Below, in pieces: positions 1-8,216 of a stretch of DNA of 64,000 nt. The notes below the pieces were generated by a model. That model made no database searches and was not told the origin of the DNA. It worked only from the letters and a program-made list of their open reading frames with translations. Position 1 is the first letter of the stretch, and each line of letters starts with the position of its first letter. Both the position numbers and the translations under genes were made by a program. The stretch comes from CBDCWQ01 sp965223435 (GTDB taxonomy: Bacteria > Myxococcota > Kuafuiibacteriia > Kuafuiibacteriales > Kuafuiibacteriaceae): assembly GCA_965223435.1 (NCBI GenBank), contig CBDCWQ010000020.1:310001-374000 (forward strand), given 5' to 3'.

Positions 1-1933
1 CGTAGGTCTTGGAGCGGTCCCACTGTCCTCCGTCTTTGACGGTGTCGGTGTGAAGCCGATTGAGGGCAGTCAGATAGCGGGTCTTGAGCGTGCTGCTTTG
101 GCTTGTTCCTAAGCTGGGGAGCACACCGGTTGCGTTGAACTCTTGCACCGGGCGTCGGAGGAGAAGGCCGCGCTCGAGGTTTTGGGCGGTTTCTTCTCGC
201 AGGCGCTGTTGGGCCGAGCTGGCGAGACGGGGACGAATGCTGATTCGACCAGCATTCCATATGCCCTTGGCTTCGCCCACAAGGAGGGGCTCGCTGACAA
301 AATAGAACTGAAGGACGTGGTTTCGAACTTGAAGGGCTTGGGGTTCCCGATAGCGCATCCAGGGCATCTGTATCGAGGCGTAGAAGTTCTCGTCCGAGAT
401 GGCGAGTACCGGATTGAGGAACGATTCGTCTGTTTGCTGAGACTGTCCATCCAGGGTGATGGTGGCGCTTCGTCTCCAAGGAGATCCTCGGCCTTTGCGT
501 TGCTGGACGCGCACCGTCGAGGTGGTCTCGGCGTTGATTTCGATGATCGAGCCGGATCCGCCGGCCCAGGTTTTTGTTTGGCCCGCAAGGCGAATGGGGA
601 AGCCCCAACTCACACTGGAAATCTCGGTGATGTCGTCGGTCCAAGGTCCGGTATTGCTTCCACACTCGTTTCGGAAGTGAAACTTCAAACCGATGTCGGC
701 GCTGTTCCGGAAAAAAGACATCTCGGCGGTGTACCCGAAACGCTGGTATCCACCGTGGGTGCATGTGGTGCTGCTTCCCGGGCCGACAAAATGCCCCTTC
801 TGCTGGACAACGACGCGGATGGGTCCCGATTCAACAACTTCGAACCCTCCGGCATCCAGTTCGATTTCGCTCCCGCCGTTGCCGAGGTTGGTCCCATCCC
901 GAAGGACCAAGCGTGGGCCCGCATCCGCGTGGTCTTCGTAGATGCGCTGGGTCGGGCCGCCGGCAATGGCGGTATCGATGGCCATCAGGAGCCCCGGATC
1001 ATTGGCGTCGAGCTCAAACTGTGCCGCACCGGTGTCGATTTCGTAACGGCTTCCACTGTTGGTGATGCCCACGGCGCCCGTATCTTGGGGTGCCCCCTGG
1101 GTACGGTGCCTGAGCTCGTAGACGCTTTTGTCTTGGGCGCCTACGACCGCCGGCAGCACGATTTGGAGCCACTGAATGGATTGGGTTTCGTCATCGACCG
1201 CACCATTCCAGCGTGCGATCACCTTGAACTGTGCGGGGATGACGCGTTCCCCTGGACCGACCACAAAAAGACCATCGGTGGTTCGGATGCCCGGCGACAG
1301 GGGCACACCTGAATCGGCGATTTCGCTCCGGGGCTGATCGGTGTCGTTTTGGATTTCGATGCAGCCGATGGCTTGGAAGCTCGTTGGCGCGGTGCCGAGA
1401 TGGTCGGTGGGCGCAGGCCCTCGGATGCACCCCAGCGATGTGTCCGGATCGGGCTGGGGCTCAGGCTCGGGTTCGGGTTCAGGCTCGGGTTCGGGTTCAG
1501 GTTCAGGTTCAGGTTCAGGTTCGGGCTGGGGCTGTGGTTCAGGTTCAGGTTCGGGCTGGGGCTGTGGTTCGGGCTCCGGCTCTGGCTGGGGCTGTGGTTC
1601 GGGCTCCGGCTCTGGCTGGGGCTGTGGTTCGGGCTCCGGCTCTGGCTGGGGCTGTGGTTCAGGTTCAGGTTCGGGCTGGGGCTGTGGTTCGGGCTCCGGC
1701 TCTGGCTGGGGCTGTGGTTCGGGCTCCGGCTCTGGCTGGGGCCCCGGATCCTCCGGATCCTCATTGGACCTGGGTTGGGCGCTAGGACCGTTGCGGGTTC
1801 GTTGCGCGGGCGTACTGAATTCTATGTTGCCAAAGGTGGCATCGGACGCTGCACCAATGGTGCTGTTTTGAGAGCAGCCGATGAGGCTCGCCGCGGTGAA
1901 GCTGCACGTCAAGGCATAATAGACAAGTTTCAT
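1..1933 (-). CDS. Partial secreted lipoprotein with Pro-Glu-Gln linker; possible exo-rhamnogalacturonan-lyase-like domain
   Basis: The frame is open from an ATG at 1933 to the left edge (644 codons), so the C-terminus is missing. The N-terminus MKLVYYALTCSFTAASLIGC is a lipoprotein signal with lipobox SLIGC, which predicts a membrane-anchored periplasmic or surface protein. Residues ~55-165 are a linker of QPQPEPEPEP decapeptides. The rest is a beta-rich extracellular domain with motifs such as YEIDTGAAQFEL and GGFEVVESGPIRVVVQQKG. These faintly recall the N-terminal barrel of the YetA/PcRGLX exo-rhamnogalacturonan lyase family; I hold that only as a weak guess. The long reading frames on the opposite strand are low-complexity Gly/Ser shadows of the linker. 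A palindrome 35 bp upstream may be an operator. Confidence 0.72.
   Translation of the reverse strand, partial: MKLVYYALTCSFTAASLIGCSQNSTIGAASDATFGNIEFSTPAQRTRNGPSAQPRSNEDPEDPGPQPEPEPEPQPQPEPEPEPQPQPEPEPEPQPQPEPEPEPQPQPEPEPEPQPQPEPEPEPQPQPEPEPEPQPQPEPEPEPEPEPEPEPEPEPEPEPQPDPDTSLGCIRGPAPTDHLGTAPTSFQAIGCIEIQNDTDQPRSEIADSGVPLSPGIRTTDGLFVVGPGERVIPAQFKVIARWNGAVDDETQSIQWLQIVLPAVVGAQDKSVYELRHRTQGAPQDTGAVGITNSGSRYEIDTGAAQFELDANDPGLLMAIDTAIAGGPTQRIYEDHADAGPRLVLRDGTNLGNGGSEIELDAGGFEVVESGPIRVVVQQKGHFVGPGSSTTCTHGGYQRFGYTAEMSFFRNSADIGLKFHFRNECGSNTGPWTDDITEISSVSWGFPIRLAGQTKTWAGGSGSIIEINAETTSTVRVQQRKGRGSPWRRSATITLDGQSQQTDESFLNPVLAISDENFYASIQMPWMRYREPQALQVRNHVLQFYFVSEPLLVGEAKGIWNAGRISIRPRLASSAQQRLREETAQNLERGLLLRRPVQEFNATGVLPSLGTSQSSTLKTRYLTALNRLHTDTVKDGGQWDRSKTY
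1450..1745. repeat. In-frame tandem repeat, 30-bp unit (QPQPEPEPEP linker)
   Basis: About eight tandem copies of a 30-bp unit (plus strand ggttcgggctccggctctgg followed by ctggggctgt) make up the lipoprotein linker. Several neighbouring copies are identical at the DNA level. This implies recent expansion or homogenisation rather than protein-level selection alone. The copy number is likely to vary between strains and is prone to assembly collapse. Confidence 0.85.
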
Positions 1934-1967
1934 CGGCCACCCGGTTTCGTTAGAACGGAAAGACGCA

Positions 1968-1986
1968 AGATATCATCCCGATATCT
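1968..1986. promoter_or_regulatory. Inverted repeat AGATATC-N5-GATATCT upstream of lipoprotein gene
   Basis: Perfect 7-bp arms AGATATC and GATATCT are separated by ATCCC, 35 bp upstream of the minus-strand ATG at 1933. The position and symmetry fit an operator for a dimeric regulator. A TTGGTT box lies ~17 bp further upstream on the minus strand, but no convincing -10 box is seen. Confidence 0.35.
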
Positions 1987-2515
1987 CAAATAACCAACTG
2001 CGGGATACCCGGGTGTCGTTGCGTGGTGCCGTGGGTGCGAAACTATTTCTGCGCGAGGAAACTACGGCTGAGGTCTCGGGTCACCACGCTGGCGGTGCCG
2101 TTTTTCTGAGAAGGATGGATGCGTCTTCGTTGCTCTGCTGAATAACGTAAGTAGAATTGCGATGGCATGCCTGTGGTCTATCACCAGATGGGGTTGTCGG
2201 TTGTGGTGTGCGTGGTTCTGGGTGGGACTCAGGGGGTGACTGCTGTCGCCACGCGGCTGCTGCTTTTTTTTACTTCGGCGTAATGAAATTTGTTTCGGAT
2301 CCGGTGTGCTGAAGCATCGGCGAACAGAGGGCATAGGCGCGACGACGGGTACACCTAGACCTTCGATTGGTGCTGTTTATCGGGGGAGACGGTTATTGAA
2401 ACGTTGCCTTTGTTCCTCGGCTTACTTGCATTGAATCCGAACGCGTTGCCTTGTTTGACGCGAGCCGAGGGGGGCTTCTCGGTAATCAGGGTTGCCGTAG
2501 AAGTTGGGCCGAGGG
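1987..2515. other. Intergenic stretch without recognisable gene
   Basis: This holds the upstream region of the lipoprotein gene and the downstream region of the C39-like gene, both on the minus strand. An eight-T run lies at 2264-2271 but has no convincing hairpin before it. The one open frame here (2062-2334, minus) is His/Pro/Arg-rich without a ribosome-binding site, and I do not believe it is coding. Confidence 0.5.
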
Positions 2516-3844
2516 CTAGTCGATGCCCTCGTAGGTTCGGACGTGGGTGAACTGGTAGTCGGCGCTTTCGACGATGGGGCGGAGGTTGTCGCCCTCCTTG
2601 AAGAGTTTTCCGGTAACTTGGTCGACGTGGGCCTTAAACTCTTTTGCGCGGGCGCCCGGATCCTTAAATGTGTAAAAGAGCCGGCCTTCGTCGTCGTACC
2701 CGCGGCCATCAATGGTCACAAAGTGATCCGTAAGCTGGTCTTTGTTGATGGCCTGGTCTTTGTAGGACACGCCGACCATGACCGGAAGACCTTGGTCTAG
2801 GCAACGGTCGATGTAATCGCGTCCCAGGGCGGCTTGGGTGGAGTCTACGGCCAAGAGCCCGTGTTCGTCCTCCGCGTAGGCCATTTGGATCGCTTGGTCC
2901 ATGCCTTTCATTCGGGGTGCCGCACGACCGAGGTGGCTCCGGTTGAACTCGGTGGTTTGATCGTAGCTTGCGCGGGCACAAGCGTTGTCGGGGTTGTCGT
3001 AGCGGTGGGAGCCATCTTCTTTTTTCTCGTATTGATTGATGCCTGGCATGTTGAGCGCAACGGGGGGTTTTTGATCGGCCTGGGGCACCTTCAGCGCGTC
3101 GGCCTCGACAAAGAGGGGGGTTTGGGTGGGTACTGGGTGGGCGCCGGGGCGTGCGTACTTGGGGTCGTTCCGGTTTTGGTCGACGGATTGCTGAATGCCG
3201 GCTTGCACCAGCCCCTGGGGCGTATCGCGCACTTCCCTCCTGGAGTTGGCGATCTTGCCCGAAAGAACGCCGTCTGCTCGGCCGTCGGTACCCTCCACCA
3301 GTTCAAACAGGTCTTGGAATTCATCCCCTTTGATTTGGTTGTCGGGGCCGGCCAATGCTTCGAGTTCAGACCTCTGGATGCCGATGGTTCCCATTTGCGC
3401 TTCCAGGTTTGGATCGAGGTGGTTGACGTCGAGCACACCGTGGACCTCCTTGGCGGCGCCCATGTCCTCTAGGAACTGTGTTTTGGTTGCGACTCCCTGG
3501 GCGATGAGACGTTGGGTGTTCACTTCCGCTTGGAGCTCGTCGTAAAGCGCCCCGCTTTGGGTCGGCACCGTTTCGTCTGCCTCGCCGGGCGTTGCAAGAA
3601 GGAACCCGCGGTCCACGCCCCCCTCGTCAAAGCTGTCCACGAGTCGAAACAGCGCGTTGAACTCGCGCTCCCCGGAAATCTTGCCGTCGTCCCCGGCAAT
3701 TTTTGTCAGGGCTTCAGGTTCGATGCCCATCTCATCCAGTTGGGTTTTGAGCGGGTGGCTGAGATCGGTGGGGTCCACGGTGCCCCCGTCTTGGGCGAGG
3801 GTTTGGACGAAGTCCCGTTGGGTGACTTTTGGGGTGGAACTCAT
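2516..3844 (-). CDS. C39-like papain-fold cysteine peptidase with two EF-hand-like repeats
   Basis: A 442-residue protein without an obvious signal peptide. The C-terminal ~190 residues carry a Cys-His-Asp arrangement typical of C39-like papain-fold peptidases: Cys in NPDNACARAS, His in LTDHFVTIDGRGYDD, and Asp in YTFKDPGA. The N-terminal half contains two related ~60-residue repeats ending in acidic loops, AGDDGKISGEREF and AGPDNQIKGDEF, each followed by LF-LVE/D. They look like degenerate EF-hand loops, so calcium-gated activity is possible (inference). The gene stands alone, with long non-coding stretches on both sides. Family assignment is from motif geometry only, and the substrate is unknown. 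Export without a signal peptide, or use as a toxin cargo, cannot be excluded. Confidence 0.7.
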   Translation of the reverse strand: MSSTPKVTQRDFVQTLAQDGGTVDPTDLSHPLKTQLDEMGIEPEALTKIAGDDGKISGEREFNALFRLVDSFDEGGVDRGFLLATPGEADETVPTQSGALYDELQAEVNTQRLIAQGVATKTQFLEDMGAAKEVHGVLDVNHLDPNLEAQMGTIGIQRSELEALAGPDNQIKGDEFQDLFELVEGTDGRADGVLSGKIANSRREVRDTPQGLVQAGIQQSVDQNRNDPKYARPGAHPVPTQTPLFVEADALKVPQADQKPPVALNMPGINQYEKKEDGSHRYDNPDNACARASYDQTTEFNRSHLGRAAPRMKGMDQAIQMAYAEDEHGLLAVDSTQAALGRDYIDRCLDQGLPVMVGVSYKDQAINKDQLTDHFVTIDGRGYDDEGRLFYTFKDPGARAKEFKAHVDQVTGKLFKEGDNLRPIVESADYQFTHVRTYEGID

Positions 3845-4270
3845 GATGACTCCTTGGCAGTGTCTTGCCTTGAATGGGCACCAACCCCACGTGAACGCCC
3901 CCGTTCATGTCCGTGGAGAAGAGCAAGCGGCATGCCAGACCCCGTCGCCCTGTCTTTGCGGGGGCGATGTAGACAGCGGTCTACACCCGGCGTCGACAAC
4001 CGCGGATCGTTGTCCGCAAAAGGACGGTGCCTCGCCCTGGGGGGCAGCCTTCACTTGGGCGCCGACCGGGGTGAGTCCGCAGGGGATTACACCTCGGCTG
4101 GGATCCTTCGGTCCACCTGCGTGGTACGGGGTTGCGTCCTTGTTTCCGTATGGGGCGAGTCCGGGAGGATGCGCCTTTGTGACCCTTGGGGGTGAGTCCC
4201 CGGGGGTCTGACCGTGGAGGCGGAGCGCCGCGTCGCCTTCCTGGCCAGTTCTTGCGGAGGAAGGGTCTCC
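3845..4270. other. Divergent upstream region with inverted repeat and repeated GGGGYGAGTCC
   Basis: This separates the divergent C39-like and spoIID genes. It contains a perfect inverted repeat TGTAGAC-AGCG-GTCTACA at 3968-3985. It also holds three copies of GGGGYGAGTCC at 4068-4078, 4152-4162 and 4189-4199, the last two within 120 bp of the spoIID start. I see no gene here. The repeats may be regulatory or may form leader RNA structure. Confidence 0.4.
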
Positions 4271-5416
4271 GTGTCAGGTTCGGAGGGGATGAGGTTCTCC
4301 CCATGGTGCGGCGCGCTCTGGGTGGGAACGCTTGGGCTTGTATTCGCCGAGCAGGCGATGGCGGAGGAAGACGTGCGCATCGCCATTGCATCGGGCGCAC
4401 GGCGGGTCGAGATCGGGGGTCGAGCGCTGGCGTTTTTCGACGCCGACGTGGGCGACGAGCTCGTCCGGCTTCGAGGGGAAACCGTGGTCACGGTACTCGA
4501 AAAGAAGGGTGCTTTGGAGCTTCGGGCTCGAGGCAAAAAACCGCTCGGGGCCCGTCGGGTTTTGGTGGAGGGCAAAGACGGCATTCGGGTGGGGGATGGG
4601 TTCTATTTCGGTCGGGTCCAGATTGAGGGGGACCGCAAAAGTCGCCTCCGAATCGTCAATCGCTTGCCCCTCGAGGTGTACTTGCTTGGCATTGTGGGCA
4701 GTGAGATGCACGCCGCCTGGCCTTTGGAAGCGCTCAAGGCCCAGGCGGTGGCGGCGAGAACCTACGCGATGCATCGGCGGACCATGATGCGGGCGCGAAA
4801 CAGTCCGTTCGATTTGTCGTCCACGGTGCTCTCTCAGGTCTACAAAGGGGCCGAGGACATTGCGCCCTCGGTGGTCCGGGCGGTCAAAGAAACCCGAGGG
4901 GAGCTCATGGGGTATCACCATGACGTGGTGGAGGCCCTTTACCATTCGACCTGTGGTGGACAGACGGTTTCGGCGCGTCGGGGTTTTGGCAAGGCGGTTC
5001 CCTACCTTATTCCAAGGATTTGCCACTGGTGTCGGGCTTCAACCAAGTACCGATGGCGGCTGAGCCTTCCGCTTTGGGAGGTTTCCCGGGCCCTCAAAAA
5101 GGCCGGTCTTTCGCAAGGAAAACTTCAGGGGCTGCACCGGCCCGCGCTGTCGTCTGGCCTTCGGCTCACGGAGCGCGGCCGCAAAAAAGAACTGTCTCCG
5201 AATGCGCTTCGCAAGGCCGTCGGGTACGGCCGCGTGTTTTCTGACCGCTTTACGGCTTTTACACGGGGCGCAAAAGTGCATATGCAGGGGCGTGGATTTG
5301 GGCACGGGGTGGGTATGTGTCAATGGGGAGCGCGCGGCATGGCGCTAGGCGGCAAGACCTATCGACAGATCCTTCGGCACTACTACCCCGGCGTGCGGAT
5401 TCAGCGTATCTATTGA
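4271..5416 (+). CDS. SpoIID/LytB domain protein (peptidoglycan lytic transglycosylase-like)
   Basis: A 381-residue secreted protein. The chosen GTG start at 4271 is preceded by GGAGGAAGG (4256-4264); the ATG at 4289 has its purine run too close, and further in-frame starts upstream lack a site. From the ATG the signal peptide reads MRFSPWCGALWVGTLGLVFA. The SpoIID domain covers the last ~270 residues: an entry motif GIVGSEMHAAWPLEALKAQA with the conserved Glu, and a terminal GRGFGHGVGMCQWGARGMA. Family members cleave denuded glycan strands. In non-sporulating bacteria such paralogues act in cell-wall turnover or division (established for the family). queA follows 11 bases after the stop, so the three genes form one transcription unit. 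Confidence 0.88.
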   Translation: MSGSEGMRFSPWCGALWVGTLGLVFAEQAMAEEDVRIAIASGARRVEIGGRALAFFDADVGDELVRLRGETVVTVLEKKGALELRARGKKPLGARRVLVEGKDGIRVGDGFYFGRVQIEGDRKSRLRIVNRLPLEVYLLGIVGSEMHAAWPLEALKAQAVAARTYAMHRRTMMRARNSPFDLSSTVLSQVYKGAEDIAPSVVRAVKETRGELMGYHHDVVEALYHSTCGGQTVSARRGFGKAVPYLIPRICHWCRASTKYRWRLSLPLWEVSRALKKAGLSQGKLQGLHRPALSSGLRLTERGRKKELSPNALRKAVGYGRVFSDRFTAFTRGAKVHMQGRGFGHGVGMCQWGARGMALGGKTYRQILRHYYPGVRIQRIY

Positions 5417-5427
5417 GGACCCACGTC

Positions 5428-6498
5428 TTGCGCCTGTCAGATTTCGACTATGTACTTCCCCCGGAAGCCATTGCGGCGTACCCCCTTCCGGCTCGGGATG
5501 GGGCGCGGCTCATGGTCCTGGACAAAAAGCGCGACGAAATCACCCATCGGCGGTTTTCAGATCTGCCAGAGCTTCTCAGTCCCCAAGATTTGGTGGTGGT
5601 CAACGACAGTCGGGTCACGCCCGCCCGCGTCGCGACCCGCAAGCAGAAGAGCGGCGGCCGCGCCGTCCTTTTGTTGGTCGAGCCAGTGGGCGCTGAGACC
5701 CCAACGTCCACGGAGGTGTCCACCCCCATGCCCGATTCCAGGGTGTGGCGGGCCCTCGCGCAGGCTTCGAAACCCCTTCGGGTCGGGACGCGGCTGGTGG
5801 TGGAGGGTGATGAGGCTCTGGGGATTGAAGTCCTCGAGAAGGAGCCTGACGGATTTTATCGGTTGGGTTTGCCGCTTTTGGGCCACGCATTGATGGCCAA
5901 GCACGGCGTGATGCCGTTGCCCCCTTATTTGGGCCGCGGCGCCGAGGCCAGTGATCGCGCCCGCTACCAGACCATCTTTGCCAACTCGGCCGAAGCCGGT
6001 TCGGTTGCGGCGCCCACGGCCGGTCTTCATTTTTCTGGGGCGCTGGTCGCCGCGCTTGAGGCCCGTGGCATCGCCTTGGCGCGGGTGACTCTGCACGTGG
6101 GTCCGGGGACATTCTTGCCGGTGCGCAGCGAGCGGGTTGAGGATCACGTCATGCACTCTGAGCGATATCGCCTTGGCGATGAGGCCGCCAGAGCCATCCA
6201 TGCCACAAGGCAGCGCGGAGGGCGGGTGGTGTCGGTGGGGACCACGGTCACGCGGGTGCTCGAAACCGTGGGGGATCCGCCTCAGGCAGGTGAGGGCAGT
6301 ACCCGTTTGTTCATTCGGCCGGGTTTTCGTTTCGGGGTCGTAGACGGGTTGGTCACCAATTTTCATCTCCCGCAGTCGACCCTCCTCATGCTGGTGTGTG
6401 CGTTTGGTGGTCAGTCCTTGGTCCTTCGCGCCTACCAGGAGGCCATCCAAAAAGGCTACCGCTTCTATTCCTACGGCGATGCCATGATGATTCGGTGA
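5428..6498 (+). CDS. queA: S-adenosylmethionine:tRNA ribosyltransferase-isomerase
   Basis: QueA transfers and isomerises the ribosyl part of SAM onto preQ1 in tRNA to give epoxyqueuosine, the penultimate step of queuosine synthesis in the cytoplasm. The 356-residue product shows the family's start (LRLSDFDYVLPPEAIAAYP), DLVVVNDSRVTPAR, SVAAPTAGLHFS, VTLHVGPGTFLPVR and the terminal DGLVTNFHLPQSTLLMLVCA. The start is TTG at 5428. The sequence GAGGA, overlapping the preceding stop codon, sits eight bases before it, and no ATG or GTG fits the family's N-terminus. It lies between the spoIID-like gene and tgt, and tgt supplies its tRNA substrate. Confidence 0.95.
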   Translation: MRLSDFDYVLPPEAIAAYPLPARDGARLMVLDKKRDEITHRRFSDLPELLSPQDLVVVNDSRVTPARVATRKQKSGGRAVLLLVEPVGAETPTSTEVSTPMPDSRVWRALAQASKPLRVGTRLVVEGDEALGIEVLEKEPDGFYRLGLPLLGHALMAKHGVMPLPPYLGRGAEASDRARYQTIFANSAEAGSVAAPTAGLHFSGALVAALEARGIALARVTLHVGPGTFLPVRSERVEDHVMHSERYRLGDEAARAIHATRQRGGRVVSVGTTVTRVLETVGDPPQAGEGSTRLFIRPGFRFGVVDGLVTNFHLPQSTLLMLVCAFGGQSLVLRAYQEAIQKGYRFYSYGDAMMIR

Positions 6499-6503
6499 AG
6501 ACG

Positions 6504-7610
6504 ATGCGTACCGTACAGTTTGAGCTTCTTCACGAAGACTCCGAAACCAACGCGCGGCTTGGCAAGATGACCACGCCCCACGGCACGGTGGACACGCCGG
6601 CCTTTATGCCGGTGGGCACCTACGGCGCCGTGAAAGCGATGCTTCCGGAGGAAGTCCTGGCGACCGGCGCGCAAGTGATCTTGGGCAACACCCTTCATTT
6701 GCTGCTTAGACCCGGGCATCGGTTGGTGGAGTCTCTTGGGGGCCTTCATCGGTTCTGCCAGTGGCCAAAAACCATTCTCACCGACAGCGGTGGTTTTCAG
6801 GTCATGTCGTTGAAAGAGTTTCGAAAGATCACCGAGGAAGGCGTGTTGTTTTGTAGCCCTTTCGACGGGAGTCAGCACCTGTTGACGCCTGAACTTTCGG
6901 TCGAAGTCCAAGAGGCGCTGGGGGCTGATATCGCGATGGCGTTTGATGAGTGCCCGGGGGCGGATCATGACAGAGACTACATTGCGCGCTCCATGGAGCG
7001 GACCACGCGGTGGTTAGACCGCTGCATCGGCGCCCGAAAGCGCCCCGAAAAAACCTCTCTTTTTGGCATCGTGCAGGGGGGACGCTTCGAGGATCTGAGA
7101 AGGGCACATGCCGATGTTTTGATTCAAAAAGACCTTGATGGATACGCCATCGGGGGGGTGGCCATCGGCGAGTCGAAAGAAGACATGCTTCGGGTGACCC
7201 GCCTAACGGGCGCGTGTCTGCCGCGAGACAAGCCCCGCTATCTCATGGGCGTGGGTCTTCCCGAGGATCTGGTGGAGGCCGTGGCCGCGGGCGTCGACAT
7301 GTTTGACTGCGTGATTCCCACCCGCAACGCCCGAAACGGTCGCTTGTTCACCAGCCAAGGAATTTATGTGGTCAAACACGCGTCCCACCGAGAGGATGCA
7401 CGCCCCATCGACGAGGCCTGCGGATGTCCGACCTGCCAGCGTTTTAGCCGGGCCTATATCCGCCATCTGTTCACCATCAACGAGATTTTGGCCCATCGTT
7501 TGACCACCATGCACAATCTTTGGTTTTTCCAGCACCATATGGCGCGAATTCGAAGTGCGATTGCCGAAGGCAAGATGGCTGCGCTCCTTCGCACGTTCCG
7601 CACTGCTTGA
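6504..7610 (+). CDS. tgt: Queuine/preQ1 tRNA-ribosyltransferase (tRNA-guanine transglycosylase)
   Basis: Exchanges guanine 34 of GUN-anticodon tRNAs for preQ1, just before QueA acts. The 368-residue length is normal for bacterial Tgt. Visible hallmarks are PAFMPVGTYGAVKAM, the catalytic DSGGFQVMSL, MFDCVIPTRNARNG with the nucleophilic Asp, and the C-terminal zinc site CGCPTCQRFSRAYIRHLF plus a later His. The start is ATG 6504, five bases after the queA stop; a GTG at 6495 overlapping that stop would add three residues. Only the last two queuosine steps are encoded here, so preQ1 synthesis genes must lie elsewhere or preQ1 is taken up. Confidence 0.96.
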   Translation: MRTVQFELLHEDSETNARLGKMTTPHGTVDTPAFMPVGTYGAVKAMLPEEVLATGAQVILGNTLHLLLRPGHRLVESLGGLHRFCQWPKTILTDSGGFQVMSLKEFRKITEEGVLFCSPFDGSQHLLTPELSVEVQEALGADIAMAFDECPGADHDRDYIARSMERTTRWLDRCIGARKRPEKTSLFGIVQGGRFEDLRRAHADVLIQKDLDGYAIGGVAIGESKEDMLRVTRLTGACLPRDKPRYLMGVGLPEDLVEAVAAGVDMFDCVIPTRNARNGRLFTSQGIYVVKHASHREDARPIDEACGCPTCQRFSRAYIRHLFTINEILAHRLTTMHNLWFFQHHMARIRSAIAEGKMAALLRTFRTA

Positions 7611-7787
7611 ATATCAGACATTTCTGGAGCCCGTATTGTGCAAAAACTCCGTCGACCTCCTACGCAGCTTCGCGGTAGTCAACCTGTAGCCCTCCGCCGA
7701 GTCGATTTCGTTTCTGAATCGCTCCCGCTCCTCAAAGAAACTCTGCGGCCGATGACATGAGAGCCGTTCGCCCGCGCGCTAGAGCAG

Positions 7788-8168
7788 CTAAACGGGTTTG
7801 TGCCAGGGTGCCGGTTGGTTCATAGATGTCGCCCCCTCTACGGTCAGTCCCTGTGCTTGGCTGCGTCGCGGCAAGAGTCGGCGAATCTGCCAACCGTATA
7901 CATCAAGTCCGTCGCGTTCCAAGTTCGGCAAAAGATCGCCGAAGGCATTGTCTTCGATGATTCGATGCTTGGTTAGACCCGGCTCAAATAGCAGATCAAC
8001 GCCAACATGAAATGCTCTGCTGGCGCGTTGCACCGCCCGTGTACTGTCCATCGCAGCTTGCCATGCGATGTCGGGCACTCGTCTGCGGAACTGTTCCAGA
8101 TCGCCTCGGGCACCACCGAGATGCAAATTCGAGCCTTCACCGGACTCGGTCCAGTGATTCGATTCCAC
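7788..8168 (-). pseudogene. C-terminal fragment of an STM4014-like ATP-grasp protein
   Basis: The 126-residue frame carries a recognisable ATP-grasp C-terminus: SNLHLGGARGDLEQFRRRV, then AFHVGVDLLFEPGLTKHRII and EDNAFGDLLPNLERDGLD, whose Asn-bearing strand would bind metal-ATP. Family members are ~350-400 residues, so the N-terminal two thirds are missing. The only start is a weak GTG at 8168, with an in-frame stop just upstream at the point where the family's sequence should continue. The gene lies 48 bases downstream of the methyltransferase on the same strand. I read it as a truncated remnant. A short functional product is less likely. Assignment to the STM4014 group is from remembered motif similarity. 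Confidence 0.5.
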
Positions 8169-8216
8169 CGAAAACGGGTCTCTTGATTTTCACCACCATC
8201 GATTCACAAACTCATG

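Noticed and set aside
1450..1745. CRISPR-like appearance of regularly spaced repeats
   Set aside because: Units are contiguous, in frame and without unique spacers. They encode a peptide linker, and no cas gene is present. The same applies to 28690-28930.
143..1993. Long plus-strand Gly/Ser-rich open frames opposite the left-edge lipoprotein
   Set aside because: They mirror the Pro/Glu repeats. The minus strand has a clean ATG, a lipoprotein signal and domain-like sequence throughout.
2062..2334. 90-residue minus-strand frame
   Set aside because: Composition is Arg/His/Pro-rich, with no ribosome-binding site and no recognisable motif.
5317..5427. Earlier start for queA inside spoIID
   Set aside because: It would overlap spoIID by 100 bases. 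The family's N-terminus and a Shine-Dalgarno place the start at TTG 5428.
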